A stretch of DNA of 14,205 nt, taken from Pavlovales sp. CCMP2436. Taxonomy: Eukaryota; Haptophyta; Pavlovophyceae; Pavlovales. The notes under the pieces were generated by a model. That model did no database searches. It was not told the DNA's origin and saw only the letters and a program-made list of their open reading frames with translations. The stretch spans positions 87,214 through 101,418 of the forward strand of contig MU631516.1 in the NCBI GenBank assembly GCA_026770615.1. Direction: 5' to 3'. The translations under genes were made by a program, and so were the position numbers. Shown piece by piece: positions 1 to 7,049 of the stretch (positions are counted from its first letter, which is position 1; each line of letters starts with the position of its first letter).

Positions 1-51
<51 letters not shown>

Positions 52-70
52 ATATATTATATATATATAT
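1..70. repeat. AT dinucleotide microsatellite
   Basis: Nearly uninterrupted alternating TA over about 70 bases, running off the left edge of the window. It borders the AT-rich mobile element and gives no information on coding. Its true length is unknown because the window starts inside it. Confidence 0.95.
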
Positions 71-100
71 GTATTTTAAATTCTAAAAAAATATATGTAT

Positions 101-232
101 AAAAATTGACCTAGGCAGGAGGGCAGGAGGCTTCTATCGTGTAATTTGTTCCATCAAAAAAAATAAAAAAAATCTATATAATCAAAATTACATGATTTAA
201 ACCTCCTGCCCTCCTGTCTAGGTCAATCTAAA
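101..232. repeat. Foldback (inverted repeat) element beside the replication gene
   Basis: The arm at 105-130 (ATTGACCTAGGCAGGAGGGC and onward) is the reverse complement of 202-227 with a single mismatch. Weaker pairing continues inward around GTGTAATTTG / CAAAATTAC, so almost the whole 130 bp folds into one long hairpin. It lies just past the 3' end of the broken helicase gene. It could be a MITE-like foldback element, a transcript-ending hairpin between convergent units, or the edge of the viral element. The sequence does not decide between these. Confidence 0.85.
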
Positions 233-243
233 TTTTTCGTCGT

Positions 244-712
244 CTATATCTTCTTTTTAATGTGCTTTAATCCATATGCGTGCTTATTTCCAATTTTACC
301 ATATTTATCAACCCTTATAATCTTTGTTAAAAACTTTCCGAATGTTGTATCGGTTAATACGTCTTTCTTCTGTTCAATATTTCTACAGTAACTATTATAT
401 TCTCCAAGTAAAACAGATGTGGGAATATTTGCCTCTGGGTCGAAATTCATAATGTGTATCTAACCATTCACGAACCGGATTACAGTTTTTAAAATAGGTA
501 TGTAATGCGGTGACCATATGGGTACTAGATGCCACAGTTTTTTTACAATATTTAACAAATACATTAATAAATTCATTCATTAATACGGCATTTTTAAATT
601 TATTTCCAAGAGATTCATCGATTCATTTATGGTTGGCCTCTGTCAATATAGCAACAAATTTGTTAATAAATTAAACTATCCTAATACGACGAATTACGGC
701 ATCATTGAACAC
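244..712 (-). pseudogene. Helicase C-terminal segment
   Basis: Minus-strand reading from about 712 gives AVIRRIRIV (resembles the arginine-finger strand of superfamily 3 helicases), a stop, then FVAILTEAN, another stop, then IDESLGNKFKNAVLMNEF and NPVREWLDTHYEF. A one-base shift near 447 moves to the final frame with DPEANIP, LLGEYNSYC and FGKFLTKII..GLKHIKKK, ending at 244. Tyr-x-x-Tyr-Cys followed by a Phe-Gly-x-x-Leu helix is the usual winged-helix-like tail of D5/P4-type helicases. About 40-50 residues of core expected before this piece are missing where the 719-834 element sits. Confidence 0.6.
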
Positions 713-718
713 AGTAAA

Positions 719-834
719 CTCACCACTTTACAAACACAGTAAACTTAGGTAAGTCATTGGTACAAATCAGTGGTTTGAACACAGTAAACTTAGGTAAGTC
801 ATTGGTACAAATCAGTGGTTTGTAAAGTGGTGAG
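719..834. mobile_element. Small MITE-like element inserted in the helicase pseudogene
   Basis: Perfect 17-bp inverted repeats, CTCACCACTTTACAAAC at 719-735 and its reverse complement at 818-834, enclose about 80 bp. The inside is a 45-bp unit present twice in tandem (starting near 736 and 781, containing AGTAAACTTAGGTAAGTCAT). The 14-base ACAGTAAACT context also appears just outside at about 709-720. It has no coding capacity. It lies exactly where the helicase core reading is broken and shortened. A non-autonomous DNA element with terminal repeats is the simplest reading. Confidence 0.75.
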
Positions 835-840
835 AAAACC

Positions 841-1736
841 GTCTGCTTAAGCATGAACACCTCTGGCAATTATTCTATCTTCTGCGCTGGATTTCTTAAA
901 AACCGCGCTTGAAAACTTATCTTCAGATGTCTCTGGCGTATAACCAAGCAGACGGCCTTTTAGTTCTAGCATATGAGCCTCTGGACCACTCGCGTTTTTA
1001 TTAGCCTGGGTATACGTTGTCAGAGAAATGGTACGTGCGTAATCACCTAAAGCATTCTCTAAAATATTGAATTTACCGTTAGAACCTAACCCTGTAAAAA
1101 ATGTAGTTTTTTGTTCCTTATTTCCACCGATTAAAATATTACCCAAATTGTTAACAGTGGTGTATAGCCATCTTCGTGTGTAATATCTTGTATAAACTTC
1201 TCAGAATTTGATAAGTTCTTTTGTCCGAATACAATATTACCATCTACATATTCATATTCATCAATAAATGAGAAATCGATTCGTGTGTTCAGAGTTACGT
1301 AATCGGATGGATATTTTTCCCTAAAGACCGGTACATCTTCGCGCAAATTAAGAATACCATTATAGAAACCAATTAATCCAACAATTGAATCGGCTTTATT
1401 ACCAAAATTGATATCAAGCACCACGCCTTTGAACAGTTTAAGACAACTTTGTGCGGTGTTAGAATTACCGATGTTGTCCTATACTTTAACGATGTTACCT
1501 AATAATTTTTTACCAGCATATTTAAATTTAATCATCAAGTCATCAAAAGTTCTATTTAAGAATGCGAACAATTTAAGAATGTCTTCACACACTACCCATC
1601 TAATACCATTAAAATGCCTCATAATATTACCGTCCAATATATATATATTTCCATACATATGGGCAAATATGTTAGCAAATTTTTCATCAATCGTATGATT
1701 AATATTATCATTCAATAAGATGGTATTAGTACACAC
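841..1736 (-). pseudogene. D5/P4-type superfamily 3 helicase segment
   Basis: Three frames (1736-1479, 1424-1131, 1146-847) read in order. The first carries HMYGNIYILDGNIMRHFNG and the second GFYNGILNL followed by PSDYVTLNT, which together look like the D5_N domain preceding superfamily 3 helicases. The third has GLGSNGKF then LGDYA, a Walker A loop followed by the usual LGDYA, then LKGRLLG..PETSEDKF (Walker B-like region) and DRIIARG. The residue after the Walker lysine is Phe (1071-1069), where Ser or Thr is required, so ATPase activity would be lost even without the frameshifts. The segment stops at about 841, beside a repeat insertion. Confidence 0.7.
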
Positions 1737-1789
1737 AATTCTATTCGAATTTTATTTGTAAATTGTTTTAATCGGGTACTTTGACAAAT

Positions 1790-2589
1790 CTACTCTTTAT
1801 CCATAGGCTTCTCTATGAATTTAACGATAATGTTAAGGGAATCATAAATATATTGTTCCATATTTATTATAAATTTATCGTCTAATGTCACAGTATTCAT
1901 AAAGCCATCAAACACAAGCACAAGGTGCGTTCTATCAATATTAATTTGTTTCAAAAATTGTACGGCTTTCATTAAAATTGAGTTCTCAGTCGTACACAGC
2001 ATTTTATTCCATACGATTTTTGTAATTGAGAATTTATCTCGGTTGTCGGTGTCTTCATATTTCAACTGATTAATATATTCGTTATTCAAATTAATTATTC
2101 CAAATATATTCTCAATTTCATTAAAACTTTTGTCAGATTATCACAATTATTTTTAATGTTTTTATTTTTATATGACTGTTTTCCACCGTTAAGGATTTTC
2201 AAATATACGGTCTTCACATCACCAGCTTTTAAAGTTGGATTTAGTTCAACAAGTTCATCAATATGATACTGACGATTTTTTACATAGTCAGTAATTCCAT
2301 CACAATTCCAGTTATACTTTTGGGCTTTATTGAGTGCGATTACATAATGACAGTTCCATATCGTAATATTTATTATTTTTATGCGCCAGTGTGTGACGGA
2401 TAACGGTATGAATTGATTGAGATGACTGTGTTCGATGAGAGAACTGTCTACCATTGGGGGTCTTTTTGAATAGAAATAAAATGTATTAAGTGAATTATTA
2501 TGAAGACGTGTTAACATTTGTTTAAGAATGATCGGATTATTAATCATGAGTTGTAATAATTTGTTCCTTTGGTGGGATAATGTCGTCAA
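1790..2589 (-). pseudogene. Polymerase-like (TVpol / family A-like) segment of the replication gene
   Basis: Two overlapping-frame pieces (2589-2095 and 2089-1790) joined by a frameshift near 2100-2140. Visible landmarks are IWNCHYVIAL, then DYVKNR, then DVKTVYLKILNGG (K126 of the first piece), and in the second piece ENSILMKA and VLVFDGFM (D61). This order resembles motifs A, B and C of the family A-like polymerase domain of virophages and Polinton-like viruses (Asp-x-x-Asn-Cys-His-Pro; Arg..Lys...Gly-Gly; Asp-Gly). The position expected for the motif A aspartate holds Thr here (codon 2364-2362), consistent with decay. A D5-type primase domain is the alternative reading. Assignment is from remembered family patterns, so moderate confidence. 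Confidence 0.55.
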
Positions 2590-2956
2590 TATAATCGATA
2601 ATTGTCAGTAATTCTTGCCCATCAATTAATTCATTTGATTCGAATGTACATACTGAAACAATTTCAGCAGTATCTTTTTCACGTTTAAAATCATTTTCCT
2701 GTTTCATTTTATTAATTCGTTTATTAAAATTTTCATCAGCCTTCTCTTGTTCAATTAAATTCCTTTGTCCCATAATTTTACGTTCTTAATCAGCCTTCTC
2801 TTGTTCGATTAAATTCCTCTCTTCAATAATTTTACGTTTGTTATCAGACTTCTCTTATTCAAGTAGCATTTTCTCTTCCATCAGCGCACGTTTTTCATCA
2901 GCTTTTCGTGTTTTTTCCTTTTCTTTTGTTGATTCAAGTGTATGTAAGTTGTCCAT
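2540..2956 (-). pseudogene. N-terminal charged coiled-coil segment of the replication gene
   Basis: First segment of the broken replication gene. It begins MDNLHTLES and is rich in Lys and Glu, with a repeated element around RNLIEQEKAD. The segment stays in one frame over about 138 codons with two internal stops (after MLLE and after the first EQEKAD). It leaves frame near 2540-2590, where the next segment takes over in another frame. The DNA holds a tandem repeat of exactly 54 bp, so the protein repeats every 18 residues. A coiled coil or linker is likely. Nothing catalytic is visible here. Confidence 0.65.
2736..2915 (-). repeat. 54-bp in-frame tandem repeat
   Basis: TCAGCcTTCTCTTgTTC-like units begin at 2736, 2790, 2844 and 2898, a spacing of exactly 54 bp each time. 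The units encode 18-residue charged repeats of the type (E/Q)RNLIEQEKAD on the minus strand. Copies have diverged, and two now contain a stop. The exact multiple of three shows that the repeat expanded while the frame was still under coding constraint. Confidence 0.85.
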
Positions 2957-3047
2957 AGTTTTACATTAAACTTAGATAATAATCCATAAGATTTAATGTT
3001 TAAGTCGTTTCTAAAAAAGAACTCATTTTTTTTTTCACCGGCAAAAT

Positions 3048-3323
3048 TCATTGACCGGCAACTTGGATATTTTGAAGAGAGGCTTCAATCCTTTCCATTT
3101 TTTTGCGCAAAGCATATTGTTTATTATAATTGCATTTCCGTACCTTTACGTTAGGGTCTAGATACTTATCACGTGTATACTTCAGCATCTTCTTGCGAAA
3201 TTCAGCATCAGTATTATACAGTGTGTTTGATCTTTGAGCATTCAGCTCCTTCTCAGCAGCATAATACTCTGGATGATCGCGCCGGTACTGAGTCATCTGC
3301 GACACTACCTTCGAAAGATCCAT
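3048..3323 (-). CDS. Small basic protein of unknown function, virus-like element
   Basis: Open frame of 91 residues between the two broken genes, itself free of stops or shifts. The protein begins MDLSKVVSQMTQYRRDHPEYYAAEKE and is rich in Lys, Arg, Tyr and Asn, with EFRKKMLKYTRDKYLDPNVKVRKCNYNKQYALRKK in its second half written here only by its key parts (Tyr-x-Lys/Arg pattern, basic helices). This style recurs in small nucleic-acid-binding ORFs of giant viruses and phages, but I do not recognise a family. It starts at ATG 3323, preceded on the minus strand by an AT-rich, TATA-like stretch (3328-3360). The stop is 92 bp before the replication gene start. DNA binding is an inference from charge only. 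Confidence 0.6.
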   Translation of the reverse strand: MDLSKVVSQMTQYRRDHPEYYAAEKELNAQRSNTLYNTDAEFRKKMLKYTRDKYLDPNVKVRKCNYNKQYALRKKMERIEASLQNIQVAGQ

Positions 3324-3392
3324 AAGAAATTATATATGAATATATATATTAGATACTAATCTTAAATCGAATTGTTTTTTTTAGTTTAACGT

Positions 3393-4151
3393 CTATCCTT
3401 TCTTCGTTTTAGACCTTGTCACTCTGACATTCTTTAACGCATCCATTTGAACTTTTGTATTGATGATATTACCATTTTTGTCTTTCATATTAGACTTGTA
3501 CACTGATTGCATCGCCACAGAGTGCATCGATAGCTCTGCCAGTCTAGCTACTTGTTCGGCATATGACGGACTACTAGGATTCATTTGCATTAGTTTAGTG
3601 CTAATTAATGAATGTCTGATATAGCGAATACCTAACGGTTCATTTTGTAAGAATGGTATCTGTTTGAACGTATCCATAATAAACTTGCTTAATTTGTCGC
3701 CTTTCTGTGGAAACAACATCTTAGCAAATTTGGTTTTATCATTGGGTGGTTTTAATCGCATTATTAATTTAGTCAAATGTAAGGATAAATCAAATGTTAC
3801 TTTGCCATAGTATTTTATATTTTTGTATTTATTCAATATAACCTTTAATGTCTTTTTTGTTCTATCGAGTAGCAGATAATTTTTATCGTCAGTCACTTCA
3901 TTAATATTATAAGCCATTATTAAGGCCAGATCATCGCGCCCAACAATTTCATCATAAATTTGGACCATTAAGCTCTCAAATGATTCATTGTCGAAATTTA
4001 AGATCACAGCATCACGAATTGCGTCCCATGTGAAACATGTCTTAGTTTTCTTAATTTCCGCATTTGCGACCTTAGCCATACCATTCCATCGTCTATAAAT
4101 ACCGTCTAGAAAGTTATGCAGATCTCCATTTGGTGGTATCGCTAAGCCCAT
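3393..4151 (-). pseudogene. Open C-terminal catalytic half of the integrase
   Basis: Longest undisturbed frame in the AT-rich element (252 codons from an internal Met to TAA). All four recognisable catalytic positions are kept: Arg in RDD, Arg in IRHS, His in MHSV and Tyr in SVYKS. The tail is basic (RVTRSKTKKG). The true start lies upstream, because homologous-looking sequence continues past 4151 in the same frame to about 4220. I therefore treat this as the surviving part of the broken gene, not a gene with its start at 4151. Confidence 0.6.
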
Positions 4152-4579
4152 AGGGTGCCAAATCTTCGATAACTTTAAAATACGTCCGATTATTCTAGAT
4201 TTAATGCCCTTATTCTTCCATGGGGCATATTGTTCGATTTTTCAATTAATTTATCTCCATTAGTTACCATTTCGGTAAGATCGAGAAAAGCATCATATTT
4301 AATTCCATAAAATTTAAACAATTGTACCGGTATCTTAGCATAATTAAGCACTGCATCTTTGCCAATCGGTTAATCTCCATGAGTAGGTAGTATTGTTAAA
4401 GCGAAGTCCGTCAATTGCTTACCGTTTAGTTCTGTATTAGATGATTTATATGGTTCTATCGGTACGGAAGGCTTGACGACGATATTAATAACGTCACCAG
4501 TTGATTCTATAGCAGAATCAAAAACAATTCTCTGCTTATTGTGTACAACGATTTCATTTTTATCATTTGCTTATATATA

Positions 4580-4924
4580 CTGATAGGGATTCAAGCTGGC
4601 GTCTGACTGTTCTGAATGTTTTGCTGGTCTGAGCGCTGCGTCGCCCATTGCCTGCTGCGTGCCTTAGTCGGCTGCGCTGGCTTGGGCGCCACCGCGCGTG
4701 CCGATGGATCTCCGGTAGTGTGCCCGGGCAAGGGCGTTTAGGGAGATGATCTGCTGGTTGCTGTTTGTCGTGTTCCCACGCTGGGCAGCGATCGGGGCCA
4801 GCGCGCTCAAGCGCGCGAGCAGCAGCTGCGCATGGCCGCGTGCCGCGATCGTACCGATCGTGTCGATGAGTTGCTTCTTTATGCGCGCGGCCGCCTCCAT
4901 CGGACTCACGCCCATCAGCGCGTA
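4580..4924 (-). mobile_element. GC-rich retroposon-like insertion in the integrase
   Basis: A 345-bp GC-rich block inside AT-rich DNA, flanked by the perfect 16-bp direct repeat CATTTGCTTATATATA (4564-4579 and 4925-4940). That is a target-site duplication of the length expected for LINE-type retroposition. Read on the minus strand, its 3' end is GCTTGAATCCCTATCAG. The last 117 bp recur at 12633-12749 with about 6 mismatches and no gaps, and that second copy is shortened at the 5' side, another retroposon trait. There is no poly(A); the TATATA following CTATCAG belongs to the duplication or a short TA tail. A DNA transposon would be the alternative, but no terminal inverted repeat is visible. 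Confidence 0.75.
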
Positions 4925-4927
4925 CAT
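4664..4927 (-). CDS. Short ORF inside the retroposon-like insertion (doubtful)
   Basis: An 87-residue open frame starting MYALMGVSPMEAAARIKKQ and ending GGAQASAAD-stop. The Ala/Arg/Leu-rich composition matches host-type GC-rich coding, not the surrounding virus-like DNA. The ATG lies inside the target duplication, so this start was created by the insertion. The frame after the stop stays open for about 30 more codons. The same stop is present in the 12633-12749 copy. It may be a captured piece of a host gene or part of the retroposon's own sequence. I do not recognise it, and expression is unlikely. Confidence 0.25.
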   Translation of the reverse strand: MYALMGVSPMEAAARIKKQLIDTIGTIAARGHAQLLLARLSALAPIAAQRGNTTNSNQQIISLNALARAHYRRSIGTRGGAQASAAD

Positions 4928-5088
4928 TTGCTTATATATATTGTGTACAACTTATATTTTTCCACTGTTGATGTTTTAACGTTTCGTTTACCAGAATTAA
5001 TGAATGCGATAAGTGCTTTTGAAACTTTATCTTTGTTACGATTATAGTAATCGAGTTTATAAGCGCAAAGCTCTTCTTTATTCATCAT

Positions 5089-5430
5089 CTTTAGGGTTTA
5101 AAGGCAATAGCCATATATATCTATATTGTTAGAATATTATTATTATAAATCAATTTTTTGTTAGATTCAAAAGAAAACGCAAAAGAATGCTTTTGCCATT
5201 TGCGTTATATCTAGCCAAATTTTGTCCTACCACCGTTAAACGAAATTGAGGGGGTTGGAGGGGTTGGGGTTATAAAAATGTTTCATAATAAATTTGGTTT
5301 TATAATTTTCTTATTTTTTTTGAATTTTTGATTTCAACCACCCCGACCCCTCCCTTTCATATATTATATTATATAATTATCGATAAAAAAAGAATAAATA
5401 TACATTAAAAAAGTAATATAATGCGTTAAG
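5089..5430. other. AT-rich flank of the element with inverted G-rich/C-rich arms
   Basis: No gene is visible. The first 130 bases are AT-rich and would hold the integrase promoter: on the minus strand a TTTATAATAATAATATT stretch lies 50-70 bases before the start. The rest carries the inverted G-run/C-run pair at 5248-5358 with an AT-only middle. Confidence 0.5.
5248..5358. repeat. Imperfect inverted repeat of G-runs and C-runs
   Basis: GAGGGGGTTGGAGGGGTTGG (5248-5267, continuing to 5271) is roughly the reverse complement of AACCACCCCGACCCCTCCCT (5336-5355). About 65 AT-rich bases lie between them. The two arms could form a hairpin, and the G arm alone has four G-runs able to form a quadruplex. 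The position just outside the integrase mirrors the foldback at 101-232 outside the helicase, so it may mark the right side of the mobile element. Confidence 0.65.
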
Positions 5431-5436
5431 AAGCAT

Positions 5437-5505
5437 GGGGGGGGTTGGAAAATCAACCCCCCCCAAACCCCCCCCCAATTTGTTCAACCCCCCCATCCTC
5501 ATATT
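5437..5505. repeat. G8/C8 hairpin followed by C-runs
   Basis: GGGGGGGGTTG (5437-5447) pairs perfectly with CAACCCCCCCC (5454-5464) around a six-base loop. Two more C-runs (5468-5476 and 5488-5494) follow, one of them again preceded by CAA. The plus strand is therefore a hairpin plus a C-rich strand. No ORF of interest spans it. Confidence 0.85.
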
Positions 5506-5580
5506 TTCCCGATAGACCCGTTAAGCACCCGGAGACCATTCCCGAAGCCATACCATACTGTCGTGAGTATATAAGTATTT

Positions 5581-5640
5581 ATCAGAATTTATCAATATTT
5601 ATCAATGTTTATCAGTATCTATCAGTAATTAACAGCATTA
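5581..5640. repeat. Tandem array of 10-bp units (ATCAnTATTT)
   Basis: Six units in exact 10-base register: ATCAGAATTT, ATCAATATTT, ATCAATGTTT, ATCAGTATCT, ATCAGTAATT, AACAGCATTA. With T-tracts phased at about one helical turn, the DNA should be curved. No coding role is apparent. Confidence 0.85.
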
Positions 5641-5797
5641 TGTAGTACCTTAACAGTGCCTTCGGCACGGGCGGCCGATGTATCAAAATCAATAAAATCT
5701 ATAAAAATCGCGTACCATTATGGTATGTATATATATTTATTAGATTTATTAGATTAATTAAATTGATAATGTCCGCATATGCATCAAATATGTGACG

Positions 5798-5929
5798 GCA
5801 GAGTGGTAAGTATATATATTAGCGGCTCAGCATGGTTCAACAGGTGTTGTTCAGTCACTGGCTTGGTCGACGTCAGGCTGAGGTCGAGCGATCGACCCAA
5901 ACCCTCATGCACCAGCAGAGTGGTAAGTA
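5798..5929 (+). mobile_element. Dispersed short element, copy 1, between 15-bp direct repeats
   Basis: The core starting TAGCGGCTCAGCATGGTTCA (5820 to about 5875) also occurs at 7797-7853 (inverted), 8131-8186 and 10713-10757. This copy is enclosed by the perfect 15-bp direct repeat GCAGAGTGGTAAGTA (5798-5812 and 5915-5929), which looks like a target duplication and contains a splice-donor-like GTAAGT. A TA run precedes the core, as in the other plus-strand copies. It continues past the shared core into GGCTGAGGTCGAGCGATCGA, which the other copies lack. Confidence 0.7.
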
Positions 5930-6150
5930 CGCAAATATCTTGCGAAAATATCATAAACACGTCGAATAACCATAACATAATGGTACTAGATTATATAAAT
6001 ATGCGTAGGAGCCTGCGTCGGAGCGCTAAGATCAGCCTGACTTGAACTTGAAACGTACCGCCAGCCCGAACCCCCCTACATTAATATAAATATGCGATAG
6101 GTGCGGTTTCCGTAACATAATGCTATGTATATATAAGCATTTAGAAGCAT

Positions 6151-6210
6151 TTTTCAGTATTTGTTAGTTTTTGTTAGTTTATTGTTAGATATTGTTAGTT
6201 ATTGTTAGAT
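6151..6210. repeat. Second tandem array of 10-bp units (ATTGTTAGTT)
   Basis: Six units in exact 10-base register from TTTTCAGTAT through two TTGTTAGTTT, ATTGTTAGAT, ATTGTTAGTT and ATTGTTAGAT. The unit sequence differs from the 5581 array, but the period and T-rich character are the same. Each array begins 20-40 bases after a GTATATAA-like motif. Confidence 0.85.
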
Positions 6211-6215
6211 ATTTG

Positions 6216-6604
6216 CGTGAGTCGGTACTATTTTTAGATCGAATTTAAAGCCGAAACGATCTTTGAAAAGTACATCCAAGCGCGCCGACGAAGCTTAGGG
6301 TCGAAATCCGAATTAGTGGCGCGATTCCGCATTGGGGAGGGGGGAAAGTGGTGGCCGGGACGAAAAAGTAGACATTGGTCACCCCTGCGCGCTATGTGTC
6401 GACACCTGATTTCGAAGGGAATGCCGAGAACAGGGCCTCCAAAGTGAGGGGATGTACGTTGACTCGGAGGCCATTTTCTTGTCTTTGCCTGTAGAATGAG
6501 GTGTCAAACACCATTACCGAAGTTGTTCCCCGTCAAATTTTGCGTCTAGGGGTATCTTCAAGATCACACTTATAAAATATGACGAAAATAAATATAAGTT
6601 ATTT
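6216..6604. other. Intergenic stretch without a recognisable gene
   Basis: Mixed composition and no long open frame on either strand. A short inverted pair is visible: GTGTCGACACC (6397-6407) and AGGTGTCAAACACC (6499-6512), each locally palindromic. I found no RNA gene or protein motif. It could be a worn repeat or a piece of untranslated host sequence. Confidence 0.4.
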
Positions 6605-6632
6605 CGAACTCCCCCGCCTGGGGGGGAGTTCG
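6605..6632. repeat. Perfect 11-bp hairpin
   Basis: CGAACTCCCCC (6605-6615) pairs with GGGGGAGTTCG (6622-6632) across the six-base loop GCCTGG. It is not followed by a T-run and no gene ends nearby, so a terminator role cannot be argued. Confidence 0.85.
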
Positions 6633-6666
6633 CTGTGCACCGGCGCCTGGCTCCAGCAGAGCTTTG

Positions 6667-6939
6667 TAGCTTTCTAGCTGTGTAGCTCTATAGCTTCATA
6701 ACTTCTTAGCTTCGTATCTGCGTAGCTACATAGCTGTCTAGCTGTCTAGCTTTCTAGCTGCGTAACTTCCTAGCCCGCATCACATTTATAACTGATTAAT
6801 TAATATATCATTTTTGTATAATATTCGTGTCTTCGTAGCTTCGTAGCTGTATATCTTCATAGCTTCTTAGCTTCGTATCTGCGTAGCTACGTAGCTGTCT
6901 AGCTGTCTAGCTTTCTAGCTGCGTAGCTTCCTAGCTCAC
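6667..6939. repeat. Octamer satellite TAGCTNNN in two blocks
   Basis: The first block (6667-6778) has 14 consecutive 8-base units starting TAGCT or a one-base variant. The second (6836-6939) has 13. The order of the variable three bases agrees between blocks over about ten units, and so does the following 20-25 bases (CACATTTATAACT), so the second block arose by a 161-bp segmental duplication, not by fresh slippage. AGCT is palindromic, so each unit has dyad symmetry. No coding role is apparent. Confidence 0.9.
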
Positions 6940-7049
6940 ATCATATTTATAACTTATTACTGATTTTTATTTCAACAATTATTTTAATTGATTTTTTTTT
7001 TTTTGGTTACTTAGCTCATAATTAATATTAGCTATGCATTAATGTGCTA

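Larger units (their letters stand above)
244..2956 (-). pseudogene. Broken polymerase/primase - superfamily 3 helicase replication gene
   Basis: Decayed replication gene of a Polinton-like or virophage-like element. Pieces of one protein lie in order on the minus strand but in shifting frames: a charged repeat-rich N-terminus (2956-2540), a polymerase-like part (2589-1790), a D5_N-like linker domain (1736-1131), a Walker A ATPase (1146-841) and a helicase C-terminal tail (about 712-244). The start at 2956 (ATGGACAAC) is in frame with the open piece beginning at 2773, with two in-frame stops between them. At least five further frame changes and several stops follow. A ~115-bp inverted-repeat element at 719-834 sits where a stretch of the helicase core is missing. 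An intact protein would have been about 900 residues, usual for fused polymerase-helicases of this kind. The role would have been element DNA replication. Family assignment rests on motif patterns read by eye, not on a search. Confidence 0.75.
3393..5088 (-). pseudogene. Broken tyrosine recombinase (integrase) of a Polinton-like element
   Basis: Integrase that would cut and join the element's DNA into the host chromosome. The last 252 codons (4151-3393) remain open and carry the catalytic pattern: Arg72 in VGRDDLALIM, a Tyr-Gly strand after the basic KYKNIKYYG, GIRYIRHSLIST with Arg179-His180, LAELSMHSV with His210, and Tyr218 in QSVY. Spacing and wording match integrases of Phaeocystis virophage-like and Polinton-like viruses. 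Upstream the frame continues as GKNKGIKSRIIGRILKLSKIWHP, broken by a shift near 4215-4235 and a stop near 4372. It is then interrupted by a 345-bp insertion (4580-4924), and the N-terminal piece is 5088-4915 (MMNKEELCAYKLDYYNR). Without the insertion the protein would be about 450 residues, normal for the family. The 3393-4151 piece alone lacks the N-terminal DNA-binding part and is unlikely to be functional. Confidence 0.75.

Noticed and set aside
5820..5875. tRNA or tRNA-derived SINE signal in the 55-bp element (TAGCGGCTCAGCATGGTTCA)
   Set aside because: It faintly recalls an A box followed by GGTTCAA, but the spacing is far too short and no cloverleaf folds.
6667..6939. CRISPR-like array
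   Set aside because: The repeats are 8-base units without unique spacers, in a eukaryote-like context.
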